Positions 35,022 through 45,378 of a stretch of DNA of 64,000 bases are shown here, piece after piece (the first letter of the stretch is position 1; the number at the start of each line of letters is the position of its first letter). A program made the translations under genes and the position numbers. This DNA comes from Seiridium cupressi. Its lineage: Eukaryota; Ascomycota; Sordariomycetes; Amphisphaeriales; Sporocadaceae. Location: positions 186,001 through 250,000 of the forward strand of contig JARVKI010000050.1 in the NCBI GenBank assembly GCA_036674765.1, read 5' to 3'. The notes beneath the pieces are model-generated. The model saw nothing but the letters and a program-made list of their open reading frames with translations. It was not told the DNA's origin and made no database searches.

Positions 35022-37763
35022 ATGGCTGGCTCGGAAGCTGCTGTAGTTGGGCGCGCTCTAGTAGATTTTGCGCTTGAAGGAGTCTTCCCCGAGGAAGAGA
35101 TCTCTTCAAGCCATGTTGGCGCGCAGGATTTCGGTCCGGCTCTGGAGTCTTTAGCAGCCGCAAAGTCGAAGCTTGAAGTGTGTGCTCGATCCTTCTCATC
35201 TTGTGTAGTGCTCCTCAACTTACCACTCTTAGTCCGAGATACACGTAATAAACGAAGAAACAGCTCCCGACGTCCAATCATGGGTCACGAATGCCAAAAC
35301 TGTGGAAGACGATATCAACCGATCGCGAAGCTTAGCCAACGAGATTGTGCGACGATCCGAAGCCCCAGAAGTGTCGGGACAGACGTTGAAAGAGGCCGAG
35401 GAAAAGGTCCAGTTCCTCCGGCGCGAAGCGGCCTATAATCGCCAGGTCCACGGGGCTTTAACAAGCATCAAGCGTGTCAACCAGCTGCTTGACCAAGTCG
35501 AGAAGGCCAGGGATGAGCGTAAAGTGCTTGACTCTCTACACCTATTGGAGAAGTCATGGTCTGCAATCGATGAGATACCTGCCAGCAAATCATGTCGGGT
35601 TATGAGAATACTAGATATGCGCGCCTTCGAGCTGAAGTCGGCCGTGCATGATGTGTTCGATCACGTTTGGAACTCCCTGGTACAGATCGATGTGGAGAAA
35701 GGACAGCTCAGGATTCATCAAACGGGACAAGGTAGGCGCAGAGTCCGTTCCAATTGGGCATTTGCTAATCGAGGACAAGAGGATTCAATGAGCCTTGCCG
35801 AAGCGTTGATTGGCCTTAAGGCATATAAGGAGGTCGGTCAGAGAATGGCATTACTGTGGCACAGCGTAGACGATGCGATTGTGAGGTCACGAACTAATGC
35901 CGAGAGTCCTTCCCTGCCAGGGATCACGGTCCAAGATGTAGGTTCCCGCATGTTACAATTACAGACATTTACTGATGTATATAGTCTACCTTGTCTCTGG
36001 ATGGTCAAGCAGATCGCAGCATATCTTCACTATTTTTAGATTTGGAGCGTATCATGCGCTATCTCTCGGAGCGACTACCAGACGACCTAGTCCAGTCGTT
36101 GTCTAATGTAATGATGCCAGATCTCATTCCTCGCATCAAATCAGTATGGCTCGTCTCTGTGGTTCCAGCATCGTTGAAGGAGATAGATGAATTCGAAGGA
36201 ATACTTCAAACAGTGAGGAGATTCTGTGACTCCTTGAGGGCATTAAACTATACAGGCTTCGAGGAGCTAGACGACTGGGTTGACAGTGCACCGCGAGTCT
36301 GGCTTACGAAACGCAAAGAAACCGCCCTTGACACCGTTCGGACGAAACTTGCACAAGGTCTTGGGACACCTACGGAGGTGGAGCGTGTTGAAACTCAGCG
36401 AGTGTCCAGGACCGAAGGTGCCGAGCTTGCGGCAAATGGTGCCCCGGCTGGTCGTGACGACGAGGACTGGGGTGCTGCCTGGGATGATGGCGGGGATGAA
36501 GTAGAGGAAGAGGCTAGCCAGAATGGTCTTGCCAATGCAGCGAGAGGTGGTAATGAGGAGGACGGTGCAGATGGTGCAGACGCTTGGGGTTGGGGCGATG
36601 ACGATATTGCAGAAGAGCACTCTGCACCAACAACAGCGCCTCCAGTGACAGAACCATCAGCAGATGACGGAGTGGACGATTGGGGTGCTTGGGGCGACGA
36701 TACCGCGGACCAGCCTACTCGTCATCCAGCACCGCAACATCCCGGCCCGCGGTCGCAGACACGGGAGATGACCTTGAAAGAGACCTACAAGATTTCCTCA
36801 ATGCCTGAACCTGTCCTAGCATTGATACTAGCCATTTTGGAAGACGCAGCGTTCTTGGTTGGGTGAGTGCTCCTTCTTCCATTTGCTTGCTGATTGTCCG
36901 TTAACCCCCACAGCTCCGAGGGCAATCCAGTTGCTGCGGCAGCTGCAGGTCTCTTCGGTCTCCCAACATTCATCCTCGCCATGTTCCGAGCCATCTCGCC
37001 CCATTATTACGCTCTAGATCTTTCTGGTGGCGGCAACATGTTTCTATACAACGATGTCACTTACTTGTCCGAGCGCCTCACCGAGCTAACAGCGTCTTGG
37101 AAAGGCCGTGATGATATTACAACCCGAGCTGTTCATATGCTGCGGTTAGATAACGACATCAAAACTCTGAAGGCGTTTGCAGCTCGCGCTTATTCCTCGG
37201 AAATGACCACTCAACGCACAATTATCCGCGATCTACTAGGCGGCGTACAGAACGTGCTCCAACAAGATGGAGACCCGTCTGATTTGACGATGCAAGTCGA
37301 TGCGGCGACGTCGAGAATTCGTGCTGTGGGTACCACCTGGAATACCATTCTCTCCAAGTCAGCCTGGTGTCAAGCCGTTGGTTCCTTGGTCGACAGCCTA
37401 GCTGCAAAAATAGTGTCAGATGTTATGGACTTGTCAGGTATTGGCCAAGACGAAGCGTACAATATCGCTAATCTGATCGCGAAAATCACGGAGTTGGATG
37501 ACTTATTCCTGCCCCACGGTCCTGGTTCGAATGAGGTTCCTACCACTAGCCAGTATGCAGAAAATTGGCTGCGCCTTAAGTTCCTCTCCGAATTCCTACA
37601 GAGCAACCTAAACGAGGTCAAGTATCTTTGGATGGAGAGTGACCTGAGCCTTTACTTCACGGTTGATGAAGTAATTGATCTGATTGGGCTGAGCTTTGCG
37701 GATAGTCCAAGAACAAGAGAAATCACCAAGGAGATTAGACACAACCCGCAGCCCAGAATGTGA
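35022..37763 (+). CDS. ZW10/Dsl1-family vesicle-tethering protein
   Basis: Four exons: 35022-35177, 35233-35937, 35985-36862, 36914-37763; 862 residues. The introns are 55, 47 and 51 nt. The N-terminal half is helical (LKEAEEKVQFLRREAAYNRQVHGAL, VNQLLDQVEKAR) as in ZW10. The C-terminal half has the ZW10/Dsl1 pattern YKISSMPEPVLALILAILED and AISPHYYALDLSGGGNMFLYND. Between them, at about 440-520, is an acidic linker with three Trp motifs: DEDWGAAWDD, AWGWGDDD and DDWGAWGDD. In yeast Dsl1 such Trp-acidic motifs bind COPI coat subunits, so a role in Golgi-to-ER retrograde tethering at the ER is the best inference; a kinetochore role as in animals is less likely. A 48-nt in-frame segment in exon 2 (35732-35779) has full intron signals; if spliced the protein is 846 residues. 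Confidence 0.85.
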
Positions 37764-38114
37764 GGGAAAATAATATACCGCGGACTTGGCTGCAAGAATA
37801 ACGAGCTACTTCTGCAAGTTTAAACAAGCAAACGTCATACAAACAATTACTATACGAAATGGTGGATTTGCTTCTCCCCGACAACTGATGGAACACACCG
37901 CAGCTGATTGATAGATGCGCGCACTTCTATGTCATCATTGTTACCCATCCTTCGATGCCATAAATTCGCAATAGGTGTGTTATATTGCCATTGTTCTAGA
38001 AACTCATGGCTTTGTCTCATCGAAAGCATTGTATTTTGACAAAATATTTGTGCTTTCATGTCCACTGGCTAATCAGGCTTTATTCACCAGTTGACGGAAC
38101 CTATAAATATTCAC
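37764..38114. other. Intergenic
   Basis: A short gap between two plus-strand genes: 3' flank of the ZW10-like gene and promoter of the RING-like gene. No gene supported. Confidence 0.5.
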
Positions 38115-39119
38115 ATGTTGAAAGCGATGATGCCAACCGTATCGCGCAAAATTGGTCAGGACATTCAGCTTCACTTCACCATGGGCTTTCAGTCGTATTT
38201 GGCACGATTCGTCACCTGGGAGCGGCCAGAAAATGGTTACAACAAGAATCTCTTGCGCTCAGATCCTGTCGAAAATACACTTAGTGAAACCCACGAAACA
38301 GCAGCTTTCCTCGAATTTCCGAATATCAGCAACTGGCTTGACGCACAAGGTGACCCTGATCAAGTCCCGCTCGATGTCGGCTGTTCTTTGTGCGACCACC
38401 TCCTCGATATTTCGGCAAGTGCCGGACAGCAGGACCTCGAGGAAACAATCGTCCTCGAGTGCGGACATCTCACTGGCAAGCTCTGCTTTGCAAGGTATTC
38501 CAGCATGCTAATACGACGAGGTGATCGACTCTCCTGTCCCACATGCCACAAAATCCTGATCTGTTCGGGCTGTGAACAGTCTTTGAGGCCAGCGGAGTTG
38601 CCATCAGTGAAGTGGCGCATTGAGAATGGGGAATTCAACCCCCTCGAGACACTCAAGCAACATGTACCTGTTACGGGGACAGAGCGAGCGAAGATGGACG
38701 AACCACTCTGTTCCAAATGCTTCAGAAATAAGGTGCTAGAACGTGTCTGCCGATCCCCTGCACCATATTGTTATGATGAACAAAAATTCGAGTTGCTTTG
38801 TCTGAGGCAGTGCCGGGACATTATTGAGATGATCTACCCGCCACTCTCACGACAGCGATTTGACGATGACGAGAGATCGCTGCTGCTTGCCCGTGGAATG
38901 CTCCTACACGAGATGACTAGCGGTGATTTTCAGGAACTGCAAAAAACTCACTTCCTCCTTCAAACAATAGACTGGCAAGCCGGATATAGTCTACAAACTA
39001 GCCAAGAGTTTCTCAAGAACAAGGTAAGAAATTCTATGGAGATTGTGCTGGACTCAGTCTATGATCATCATAACTGGAGTGTATATACCAAGGAAGATGA
39101 GGACCTTGTACCGGAATGA
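38115..39119 (+). CDS. RING-like zinc-binding protein
   Basis: A single exon of 334 residues from the ATG at 38115. A Cys/His set fits a RING-type variant: CSLC, then after a long loop LECGHLTGKLCF, then LSCPTCHKIL and a nearby ICSGC. Farther on are LCSKC and CYDE. The spacing between the first Cys pair and CGH is longer than in a standard RING, so an E3 ligase role is plausible but not secure. The C-terminal third is helical (LLLARGMLLHEMTSGDFQELQ) and ends in an acidic stretch. The frame is open upstream to a TTG at 38091; ATGs at 38115, 38127, 38130 and 38181 are all possible starts, and a missing upstream exon cannot be excluded. I do not recognize the full-length family. Confidence 0.65.
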   Translation: MLKAMMPTVSRKIGQDIQLHFTMGFQSYLARFVTWERPENGYNKNLLRSDPVENTLSETHETAAFLEFPNISNWLDAQGDPDQVPLDVGCSLCDHLLDISASAGQQDLEETIVLECGHLTGKLCFARYSSMLIRRGDRLSCPTCHKILICSGCEQSLRPAELPSVKWRIENGEFNPLETLKQHVPVTGTERAKMDEPLCSKCFRNKVLERVCRSPAPYCYDEQKFELLCLRQCRDIIEMIYPPLSRQRFDDDERSLLLARGMLLHEMTSGDFQELQKTHFLLQTIDWQAGYSLQTSQEFLKNKVRNSMEIVLDSVYDHHNWSVYTKEDEDLVPE

Positions 39120-39510
39120 TTCCGACAAGAGTTGGTGAAAGGGGAGTACGAGGCGGGGTTCTCAGATAGTTCTGACTACCAAATGTACATGCAGCACTGA
39201 GATATGTGACTTCTTCCGTCCCTAGAGTGTCATGCAACTGAAAGATAGAGAAATATGTCTCTCGCAGAGTTCATGTTACTTGAAATGATGGAAAAAAAAA
39301 ATGACATTGAACCTCCCAGACAGTAATTATTTCAACGATAATATGAATATTTTGAAAACCTGTTCCTCATTAATATGTGCCGTCTCTTATTCACCATCAT
39401 AGCGAGTTCGTAGTTGTAATATAATCATCGATTAATTCATACAAGTAGGAGAATTATCAACCGTCCCAGAACTAGCTACCAAGTTCATATTGTATTGCCT
39501 ACTCAGCAAT
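39120..39510. other. Intergenic, convergent 3' ends
   Basis: An AT-rich gap between the RING-like gene (+) and the disordered-protein gene (-), including a run of nine A at about 39292-39300. No gene supported. Confidence 0.5.
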
Positions 39511-41310
39511 TCAGTCATCTTCGGAGCCTGAATCTACCACAAACTCATCACTCTTAGGTGGTTTGACCGTAACCTTTTTCGCTGTGCCTTTTGATGAACG
39601 CACAGACCACGTGGGGTGGATCAGTGGGGTTCTTAGTCAGGCCTTCACGGCAGCAGAGGGGAGCTTCCTTCTTCATCATCATCCTAACGGAGGACCTCAA
39701 TATACGGATTTCTCCCCATATTGCCGTCCATCACCTTTCTTGGGTGCAGACTTCGTCGTGCGCTTTCGGGCTGGTGGCGCTTTCCCTTTTGCAGCAGATT
39801 TCTTTGCCTTTGGTTCCTTCTTCGGCTTGGGCGGTTTCGTGTCAGCCTTGACTACTCTGATCTTCTTCTCGGGTGGCGCTCCAGTCTCAACGTCACCGCC
39901 GACCTCGCTGCCACCCTCTCGACCTTTCCGGACGCGGCCCGCGTTTGCATTTAGGAGTGGTGGCAGAGGTTTGCCTTTGGCATCGACCTGCACCTTGGAG
40001 ATCTTGCTTTTCTTTTTGAGTCGGTCTGGTTCAGATTCCCATTCTATTTCATAGTCTTGCGCCTTTCGTTTTCCGGTCGCATCTTGCTTGAGCACAATGG
40101 CCGGGCGTTTCTTCTTTGATGTGTGATTTGAGATGGAGCTTGGGACGGTGGGAAGAGGCTTGCGAACTTTTGGCTTAGGTTCTTCTACTTTAGACGGGCC
40201 GTCATCAACTTGGCTTTCGATCTCTTCGTCTATGTTGTGCTGGATCTCGGGGCCTGTAACAGTCTTGGTGGCAGTTCGTGCCTCAGCCTTGGGAGAGTCG
40301 CTACCATTGACTACTAGAGCCCCTTCATCTTTGGGACTTCCTACTTCTTCTAGTTGTGGTCTCTCGTGTTCCAATTGCTCCAAGCCGACATTGCTAGATG
40401 CATAAGTGGCCTCTCTGACGTTGTCATCGGGCATCTCTGAGTTTGGTCGAATCGAGTCAGTTTTCAACCCACTTTCTTCGAGCACCTGAGACTCTCCCTT
40501 AGGATCACCGGAAGTCTCGGGGCTTTGAACGAATTCCGAGACGATCTGTGTCTGTTTGAGATCGTTTGAGACGGATTCACTGCTCTTTGGCTCCTCTTCA
40601 GTAGGCAACTCGCGCACGATAGCAGATGGGATGTTTTGAGGCTCTTTCTCCTGAGAAGCATTTGCAACGTTGTTTCCAGTAGCCTTCGGTGATTCTGCGT
40701 CCTCCAGGTTGTCTTCCCCTTCAAATAAATCATCCATGGGCTCGTCTCGATCTCGGGTATCTAGTGTTTTAGTTGCAGCAATGGAGCCTACCGAAGTGCT
40801 TTCAGTCCGGTGCTGCGTCACTGAGGCATGCTCGTCCGTTTCGGCATCTTTAATGTGCGAGTCGTTGGCTTCGCCCGATTTTTCCTCGAGCTCAATACCG
40901 TTCTCGGGATTTTTGGGTTTATTAAGTTCAGAAAGTCCGGGAATGGAAGCTGGTTTCTCAGGGTCGACGGAAGGTAGTCCTTCCTTGTCGCTGACCAAGC
41001 CATCTGTCGGCGTACCGTGACCACTTTGGGCCAATTTCTTCTCTATGAAATGCTCATTTGGCTCTGGTAACCCAGTCGATGCCCCGACAAGTAGTCCTTT
41101 CTCGTCAATTGTGATACTCTGGATATCGTCGGCGAGTGGCGGAAGATGACGTTCAAAGTATTGACCCTCATCCCCGTCAGCCTGACCAATAAGATCTATC
41201 GGCCCTTCGATATGGATTGTTCGGCCCTGTTCATAATTGAAAAGAGACACCCTCGCACGGCCAATAGCGTCGGCCGTGGCCGTTGTAAGTCGCTGCCACT
41301 GATGGGACAT
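39511..41310 (-). CDS. Disordered, Lys/Pro-rich basic protein of unknown function
   Basis: The first exon starts at 41310. About 80 N-terminal residues look ordered (RARVSLFNYEQGRTIHIEGPIDLIGQ). Then come roughly 300 acidic low-complexity residues rich in Glu, Ser and Pro, and a strongly basic end (KKKRPAIVLKQ, RLKKKSKISKV, KPPKPKKEPKAKKSAAKGK) typical of DNA- or RNA-binding tails. Unspliced, the frame stops at 39697. A second piece, 39587-39511, reads KGTAKKVTVKPPKSDEFVVD and an acidic stop-proximal end that suits the protein, so I propose an intron 39734-39588 (147 nt, GTGATG donor, AAAAG acceptor). That intron is longer than most here and the junction is uncertain. Nuclear location is inferred from composition. 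I do not recognize the family. Confidence 0.6.
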
Positions 41311-41811
41311 GATATCAATCGTTTGCAGAGACTCGGTGTTAAATTCGACTCAGAGTTGGCAATCTCTAAAAACCGTGGTCAGTAGAATAATGCTTAATGC
41401 GACTTAATGTTGTCAGTTGAGAGCTGATGGATTCCGAAAGCAGCCAAGAGATGACCTTCATTGTTCCGAGATAAGCGTCTTTGTTTTGGAATGACTACAT
41501 CGATTTCTCTTGTGTCACAATTAGGTTTCTGTTCAGCATGACTACACTGGCTGCTTGCACAAAGGGAATTGTGTGACAAGGCGATTTTCTACAACCGGGT
41601 TTTGCAATTATAGCCTAGGATGCATCTGCACGCACAAGTCGCATAGCGTTCTGACCCGAAACCCTCCTATAATGGACAATATCCATTGTCAATAGACTGC
41701 CACACCTCGAGCTCGATCAGCCTGCTAATGAGTTTGTTGACGTAAATAGCGCTATAAATATTGTAGCACTATCTTGAGATGGCCTATTGTAAGTTTGATG
41801 GCTGAATGAGC
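41311..41811. other. Intergenic
   Basis: The region holds the promoter of the disordered-protein gene (-) and the 3' flank of the GFA gene (-). No gene supported. Confidence 0.5.
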
Positions 41812-42399
41812 TCAATTCTCCTGTGATGTCCTGTCTGTCCCCTTTGCAGGCGTCTCCCAAGCCTCGAGGTTTTTCAGCCAATTTTCCATGGTCGGGTTTG
41901 GGATGTCCTTGGGATTGAATAACCCTAGAATCATGAAGTCAGTAACTTGTTTTCGTATGCATTCATTCTCGTTTAAATAACGCTTACCAGCTTTTAGATT
42001 TGTCATATCAGAATCCTTAAGCTGTCTTATCCAAATCCCTGTTCCGCATTCGTCACACCAAGCTCGCTCCATATCGTTTCCGCTATCAGCCTTCAGAACG
42101 AAGACACGTGGTTGGGGACCATGGCTTTCAATGTCATCGGTCTTGACTAACAGGTGAGCTGAATGCCTGGATAAGTATTAGAGCTTGCTTCAACCAACAA
42201 CAAGTAGTGGTTGATTACATCGCGCCGGCCCACTTGCGACAGTCCAAGCAATCTTGTATTAGGTATCCATCATCAGTGGTTAGATGTGACCTAGAAGCAG
42301 TTGGAGAACTTACGGCACCAAGTTCATCGCTGTTGGCCTAGGCCGAATAGTATAACTATGGCGTCCGCAGTTACAACTTCCTGTGATTGAATCCGTCAT
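41812..42399 (-). CDS. GFA/CENP-V-domain zinc protein (atypical first intron)
   Basis: Four exons on the minus strand. Exon 1 is 42399-42314 (MTDSITGSCNCGRHSYTI), exon 2 ends at 42219, exon 3 is 42166-41988 and exon 4 is 41924-41812; introns 2 and 3 are 52 and 63 nt. Zinc-binding Cys motifs of the GFA domain are present in order: GSCNCG, DCLDCRKWAGA and WCDECGTGIW. The first junction is a problem. The expected 61-nt intron (GTAAGT at 42313 to ACAAG at 42253) shifts the frame by one. Only a 23-nt removal (42313-42291, GTAAGT...TCTAG) keeps the frame, giving 149 residues. Either a tiny intron or a frameshifted gene is implied. Family members include glutathione-dependent formaldehyde-activating enzymes; most fungal ones have no assigned substrate. 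Confidence 0.75.
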
Positions 42400-43028
42400 G
42401 CTGCCGATCGCGATAATATCCCGGTGGAAATAGACGTTCGATGTATGTCCTAATTGAAAGAGAAACCAACCTGGAGTTCTTTGATCCGCCAGATACAAAA
42501 GCACATTAGCTCCTCGGAGCGCGAGTGGCCAAGTAAATATGACGTCAACACCCAAGTCCGTCTTAGACACAAGCGATACCACGGATTAGAACGAAAACAA
42601 AACGTGAGGCCCAACATGTGATGACAAGGAGTCATTAATATTCCACCATTATCCATACATTTCACATGTGATTTAATGGGTAAGAATAGTATGTAACCAA
42701 CTCATTTATTGTCCGTGCTAACTGGGGAAGTTTAACACTATTACAAGTAATTACTAAAGTCCGGCGTATAACCAGATTGAGCCAACATATCCGTTCCTGC
42801 TTTCCAGGTGTACACAAACGCGATGTGCATTATGAGAACAGAACGGTAATCCCATAGAGGCCAAACGAAGTGAAGTACTCAGACGGGGGTTCCAGCTAGC
42901 TTCTAAAACCCTCGAATCCGAGCCGCCAATGCTGACAGTCCAACCATAATCCTTTCCACCAAAGAAGCTCCGAGTAGTCGGTTCGGGAAGACTGTTTGAA
43001 TGGCGGTGTTCATGGCATTGCGACCTCT
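42400..43028. other. Intergenic
   Basis: The region holds the promoter of the GFA gene (-) and the 3' flank of the small secreted protein gene (-). No gene supported. Confidence 0.5.
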
Positions 43029-43704
43029 CTATGAGAAGTAGGTATATCTGATGTCATCCAGGAAGGTAGCGCCGCCCAGGTCAGGGTGCTGAGCCCTGTC
43101 AAGGAAGGCTGTCAAGAATCGGACAGAGTCGATCCCCTGCCAGGAGCTATCCAGTTGGAGCTGGACCATCGAAGCGCCTTGGCTAACCGTGGGGCGGTAG
43201 TCGAATTTCTGTCCTGCAACCTTGGTGCCGTTCGCGTAGCCTGCGATGGCGATTGTGCAGTTACCGGCGAAGTTACCAATGATGCAGCCGTAGTAGAAAG
43301 ATTGCAGACTGAAGGTGCCCGATGATCCCCTGTACTTGCTGGTGATGTAAGGGTAATCGTCATCCAGCCTGTCGAGGTTACCATAGGCGAGGACGTTGGG
43401 GTTGGAGTGGGCATTCACAGCCTGAAGAGGGCTGTTATTGTCGAAGATCTCGGCAAGACCTGGGCAGTGGATCGTTAGCAATGGCCAAAAGTCAAGCCAC
43501 AGCTCATGAAGCTGCTGATTCAAGTGGCCTCGTACCAATGCCCTTGTAGTACAGGCCTCTGTTAGGACCGAAACTGGCATTGACCAGGTTCAAGCGTACA
43601 CCGTCGGACTGATCAAAGTTGGTCAAGCCACGCTTCTCAATCTCGGCAGGACTCGCCGAGACGAGAGAGGCAACTGCGGCCGTGAGAGCTACGAGGAACT
43701 TCAT
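43029..43704 (-). CDS. Small secreted protein
   Basis: Two exons, 43704-43536 and 43459-43029, joined in phase 1 by a 76-nt intron (GTACGA donor, TGCTAAC branch, CCCAG acceptor); 199 residues. The N-terminus MKFLVALTAAVASLVSASPA is a textbook signal peptide, followed by a Kex2-type Lys-Arg at 24-25, so a short propeptide may be removed in the Golgi. The mature part is rich in alternating hydrophobic and polar residues (SGTFSLQSFYYGC, VQLQLDSSW, IDSVRFLTAF), suggesting a beta-sandwich. It has a single Cys pair (YYGC, NCTI) and NxS/T sites. I do not recognize a catalytic motif. A cell-wall-associated or effector-like role is possible but is inference only. Confidence 0.8.
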
Positions 43705-45378
43705 GATTACTAGGAGTAATGAGTGGTGGTTGGAATAGATTGCTTTCCGAGGCTGCGGATTCAGAGATTGTAAAAATCAGAAAAATGAATGACTGAGAGA
43801 CTTGGGCTTGTTGATACGTGTGGAATTGTTGGTGAGAATCAACTGGTATTAAATAGGCGGCCTCAAAGAGCTCAGATGGCATTGGCCGCAAAAACACCAA
43901 CTCCCGCGTCTCATCATAATTACGACTCCAGGCAATAAGGTTGCAAAATATTGAATCTTGCCGACATTATAATGTTGAATTCAGCATGCCTGGAGCCAGA
44001 GTTTTGGATCTGTCATATTCAGCACAACAGACATAATTCTCACGTCTTGCCCTGTGTAGTTTATTGCCACTATTAGCTACTGGACGTGTCCAATTGCCTT
44101 ATCAAACTGCGGCCTTCCAGACAGAATAAGAGGTTACTAGCTAAATTTTATTACCGGAACTGTAGTATACATTCTTCAGCTGAGTGTCTCATACTTGCTA
44201 TGTTGAGATATGATTGGACAGAGATGGGATGGGTTCATTTCCAATTTTCTTTTCACGCGCCAGCGGCGCATCTTGAGAAGCGCCTGATTCCGGCGGCAGG
44301 AATGGAGCAGTGTGGCTCTGTTCAATTAGGTTCGGTAACAGAGCATGTGGCGGTGAGTTGTGAAGATTCAAGGGATACCGTGTTCCACGTTGCAATGTCA
44401 GATCTGGGCCTGCATTAGCGTCTTTGTCTGAAAGATTGAAGTGTCTAACTAGACTAGAAAGCAAAACGATAGAAGTATACCGTAAGTAGAACTGAGTAGG
44501 ATAGCATTCCAGTATATGAGAAAAGCTCCACGCACAGCCTTTGAGTTACGTTCTTTGCACTTCACAGACTCGCTTTTCTTAGCTGGTCTATGAGTAATAG
44601 GGAGTAAAGACTCCATTCGACCGTTATGGTGGCGCTTAAATTTCATTGAGGCTGTCTTTTGGGAGCGAAGCAGGTTCCCCTGCCAAGAGAAACTTAATCT
44701 GAGCCGAGAACACTGGATCATTCGGGATTTTGAAAGTCCGATTGTAATACAGTGAGTTCTACCGTCAATGTTTGTGCTACGAGGTCAATGGTGCACTTCT
44801 GTAGCTAACCGTCAGTAGAACTGCCTTTTTTGAAAATGGAATCTGGACTTCTTCAAAAGTTTCCAGCGTGCCGCGATGCCGTCGAACCGCGTCTTCTACA
44901 CTTTTGGCCTCCCTGAACTCAATATGCCGGCATCAGCAATGAGGCGTCTGGTCACGCGACCAGGAGTACAACAGTAAACCATGGATGACCTTGTTGAGAA
45001 CATTAATGCCTCGGCTGTCTTCTATTCAGTTCGTCGTACCAAAATACGTGGCAAAAGCACAGAGCCGTAAGAAAGGCGCTACAGACGTTGCAGGTACTCG
45101 AGATTTGGTTGTGTTCTATCAGCAATGGCACTCCAGTGTCGACCATCAAGGTACGCGATGTCAGAGGCTCTCCAGTCTCTCCAGTCTCTCCAGTCCCCAC
45201 ACGGCCACGAGCTATGTAATAGCCCCACTACAGCTTCAAGCCCACTGTTTACTTCAGGATTTTTGCTGCCCCAATGCGATCAGTAGGCGCTGCCTGAGCT
45301 TCATCAATGAGACACTCGACAAGGTTCCCCCTTTAATTACCAAGCCCACGATATTGAAGACAAACCCGAGCACATGAG
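43705..45378. other. Intergenic, divergent promoters, 1.7 kb
   Basis: It separates the secreted-protein gene (-) and the F-box gene (+). A perfect 3 x 9-nt tandem repeat of CTCTCCAGT lies at 45168-45194, within about 210 nt of the F-box start. The frame at 44985-45377 is open but runs straight into the F-box start and shows no domain; I treat it as leader. Confidence 0.5.
43847..43857 (-). promoter_or_regulatory. Possible TATA box of the secreted-protein gene
   Basis: On the minus strand the sequence CCTATTTAATA lies about 145 nt before the ATG. The spacing suits a fungal TATA element with a leader of about 100 nt. This rests on motif and position only. Confidence 0.35.

Noticed and set aside
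44985..45377. Plus-strand frame of 130 codons directly before the F-box gene
   Set aside because: It crosses the 9-nt tandem repeat, shows no domain and ends one base before the F-box ATG; more likely leader or promoter.
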